Position numbers and translations under genes: made by a program. From positions 5,510,001 through 5,574,000 of the forward strand of contig NZ_JAUALB010000001.1 of assembly GCF_030345795.1 (NCBI RefSeq): a stretch of DNA of 64,000 nt, in the 5' to 3' direction. Shown piece after piece: positions 63,570-64,000 of the stretch. Below the pieces are notes generated by a model, which was given only the letters and a program-made list of their open reading frames with translations, was not told the DNA's origin and searched no databases. Numbering within the stretch: position 1 is the stretch's first letter; each line of letters begins with the position of its first letter. The stretch is from Micromonospora sp. WMMA1363 (lineage in GTDB: Bacteria; Actinomycetota; Actinomycetes; Mycobacteriales; Micromonosporaceae).

Positions 63570-64000
63570 ATGGCAGTGCAGACCGGGCTGGGTGAGCCGC
63601 GCGGCCCCTGGTTCGTCTCGCCGGAGCTGGACCCGGATGGGCGGGGCCGATGGGAGGTACCCGGGTCCGGCCGGGCCGGGGCGGGGCGCCGCAGGCGCGG
63701 CCGGTTGCTGGCCGGTTTGGCGGTGGTCGCCCTTTCCAGCGCTTCCGGCGCGCTCGCCGGCGGTCTCGTCGCGAGCCGGGACGGCGCACCCGGCTCGGCG
63801 GCCTCGGCGGCACCGGTGCCCGCCGAACTGGTGACGGCCGCGGAGAAGACCGTCCCCGGGGTGGTGTCGGTGCTGGTGGACGGGACGAGAGGCGCCGCCG
63901 CGACCGGCTCCGGGTTCGCGGTCGACGATCAGCAGCACATCATCACCAACGACCACATTCTGGCGAAGGGCCAGAGCGGGCCGGTGACGGTGGAACTGCC
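63570..64000 (+). CDS. HtrA/DegP-type serine protease, N-terminal part
   Basis: Cut by the window end; 143 residues are visible. A proline- and charge-rich cytoplasmic start is followed by one membrane helix (LLAGLAVVALSSASGALAGGLVA) and the protease domain beginning AELVTAAEKTVPGVVSVLVDG, then GSGFAVDDQQHIITNDHIL, which holds the catalytic His. Asp, Ser and any PDZ domain lie outside. GAGGAGC precedes ATG 63570. Such membrane-anchored proteases act in envelope stress. It follows the MoxR unit after 62 bases and may share its transcript. Confidence 0.85.
   Translation, partial: MAVQTGLGEPRGPWFVSPELDPDGRGRWEVPGSGRAGAGRRRRGRLLAGLAVVALSSASGALAGGLVASRDGAPGSAASAAPVPAELVTAAEKTVPGVVSVLVDGTRGAAATGSGFAVDDQQHIITNDHILAKGQSGPVTVEL

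Overview
The window is very GC-rich, with almost all coding frames ending in G or C. It carries many TAnnnT -10 boxes placed 5 to 9 bases before start codons. This points to an actinomycete, most likely of the Micromonosporaceae (Micromonospora or Salinispora type). The gene order etfB-etfA-cysteine desulfurase-mnmA-methionine-synthase-like-ligA-gatCAB-(PH protein)-ilvB-ilvN-ilvC-serA-leuB matches the order known from Mycobacterium tuberculosis (Rv3029c to Rv2995c), so most of the window is conserved chromosomal core.

Layout. 1-9.2 kb: end of a ROK gene, a lone ABC ATPase, ribokinase, a secreted hydrolase, two tandem DUF6232 membrane proteins, an enoyl-CoA hydratase, an IlvG-like ThDP enzyme, small membrane proteins and a GNAT relic. 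9.4-23.9 kb: etfBA, cysteine desulfurase, mnmA, a MetE-like protein, ligA, a GGDEF-EAL protein and gatCAB. 23.9-29.7 kb: an accessory stretch with two different IS701-type relics, an IS110 relic, truncated genes, a SnoaL-like gene behind a MerR/SoxR-type operator, a PhzF-family protein, a GyrI-like protein and an Eis-like acetyltransferase. 29.8-41.3 kb: an orphan homodimeric E1 (pyruvate dehydrogenase/transketolase type), a membrane phosphoesterase, a PQQ-type sugar dehydrogenase lipoprotein, an MTA/SAH-nucleosidase-like protein, a cupin, a PH protein, a second (degenerate) GGDEF-EAL protein and a divergent pair of DUF2690 proteins. 41.4-59.1 kb: branched-chain amino acid and serine synthesis (ilvD, ilvB, ilvN, ilvC, serA, leuB, ilvE, cimA), with a third GGDEF-EAL protein beside ilvD. 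59.1-64 kb: an EEP-family membrane protein, a MoxR-DUF58-VWA operon and the start of an HtrA-type protease.

How the genes work together. ilvB/N, ilvC, ilvD and ilvE make valine and isoleucine. cimA with the shared LeuB step indicates isoleucine made from pyruvate through citramalate. Two transcription attenuators can be read directly. Before ilvB there is an 11-codon leader peptide with Leu, Val and Leu codons, then a perfect hairpin and a terminator with six T. Before cimA there is a short leader peptide with Leu-Ile-Ile, then a hairpin and a terminator with five T. In both cases I could draw a competing pairing that would break the terminator. Three c-di-GMP proteins lie within 28 kb and differ in an instructive way: one has its EAL domain split by a long insertion, one has lost the GGDEF signature, and one is intact with an I-site.

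Other notable signals are a 58-bp perfect palindrome inside the third GGDEF-EAL gene, a 38-bp palindrome before the cysteine desulfurase gene, and a shared operator-like sequence overlapping the -10 boxes of the IlvG-like gene and etfBA. No tRNA, rRNA or CRISPR array was seen. No clearly new defence or biosynthetic system was found; the regulatory elements are the most promising material.
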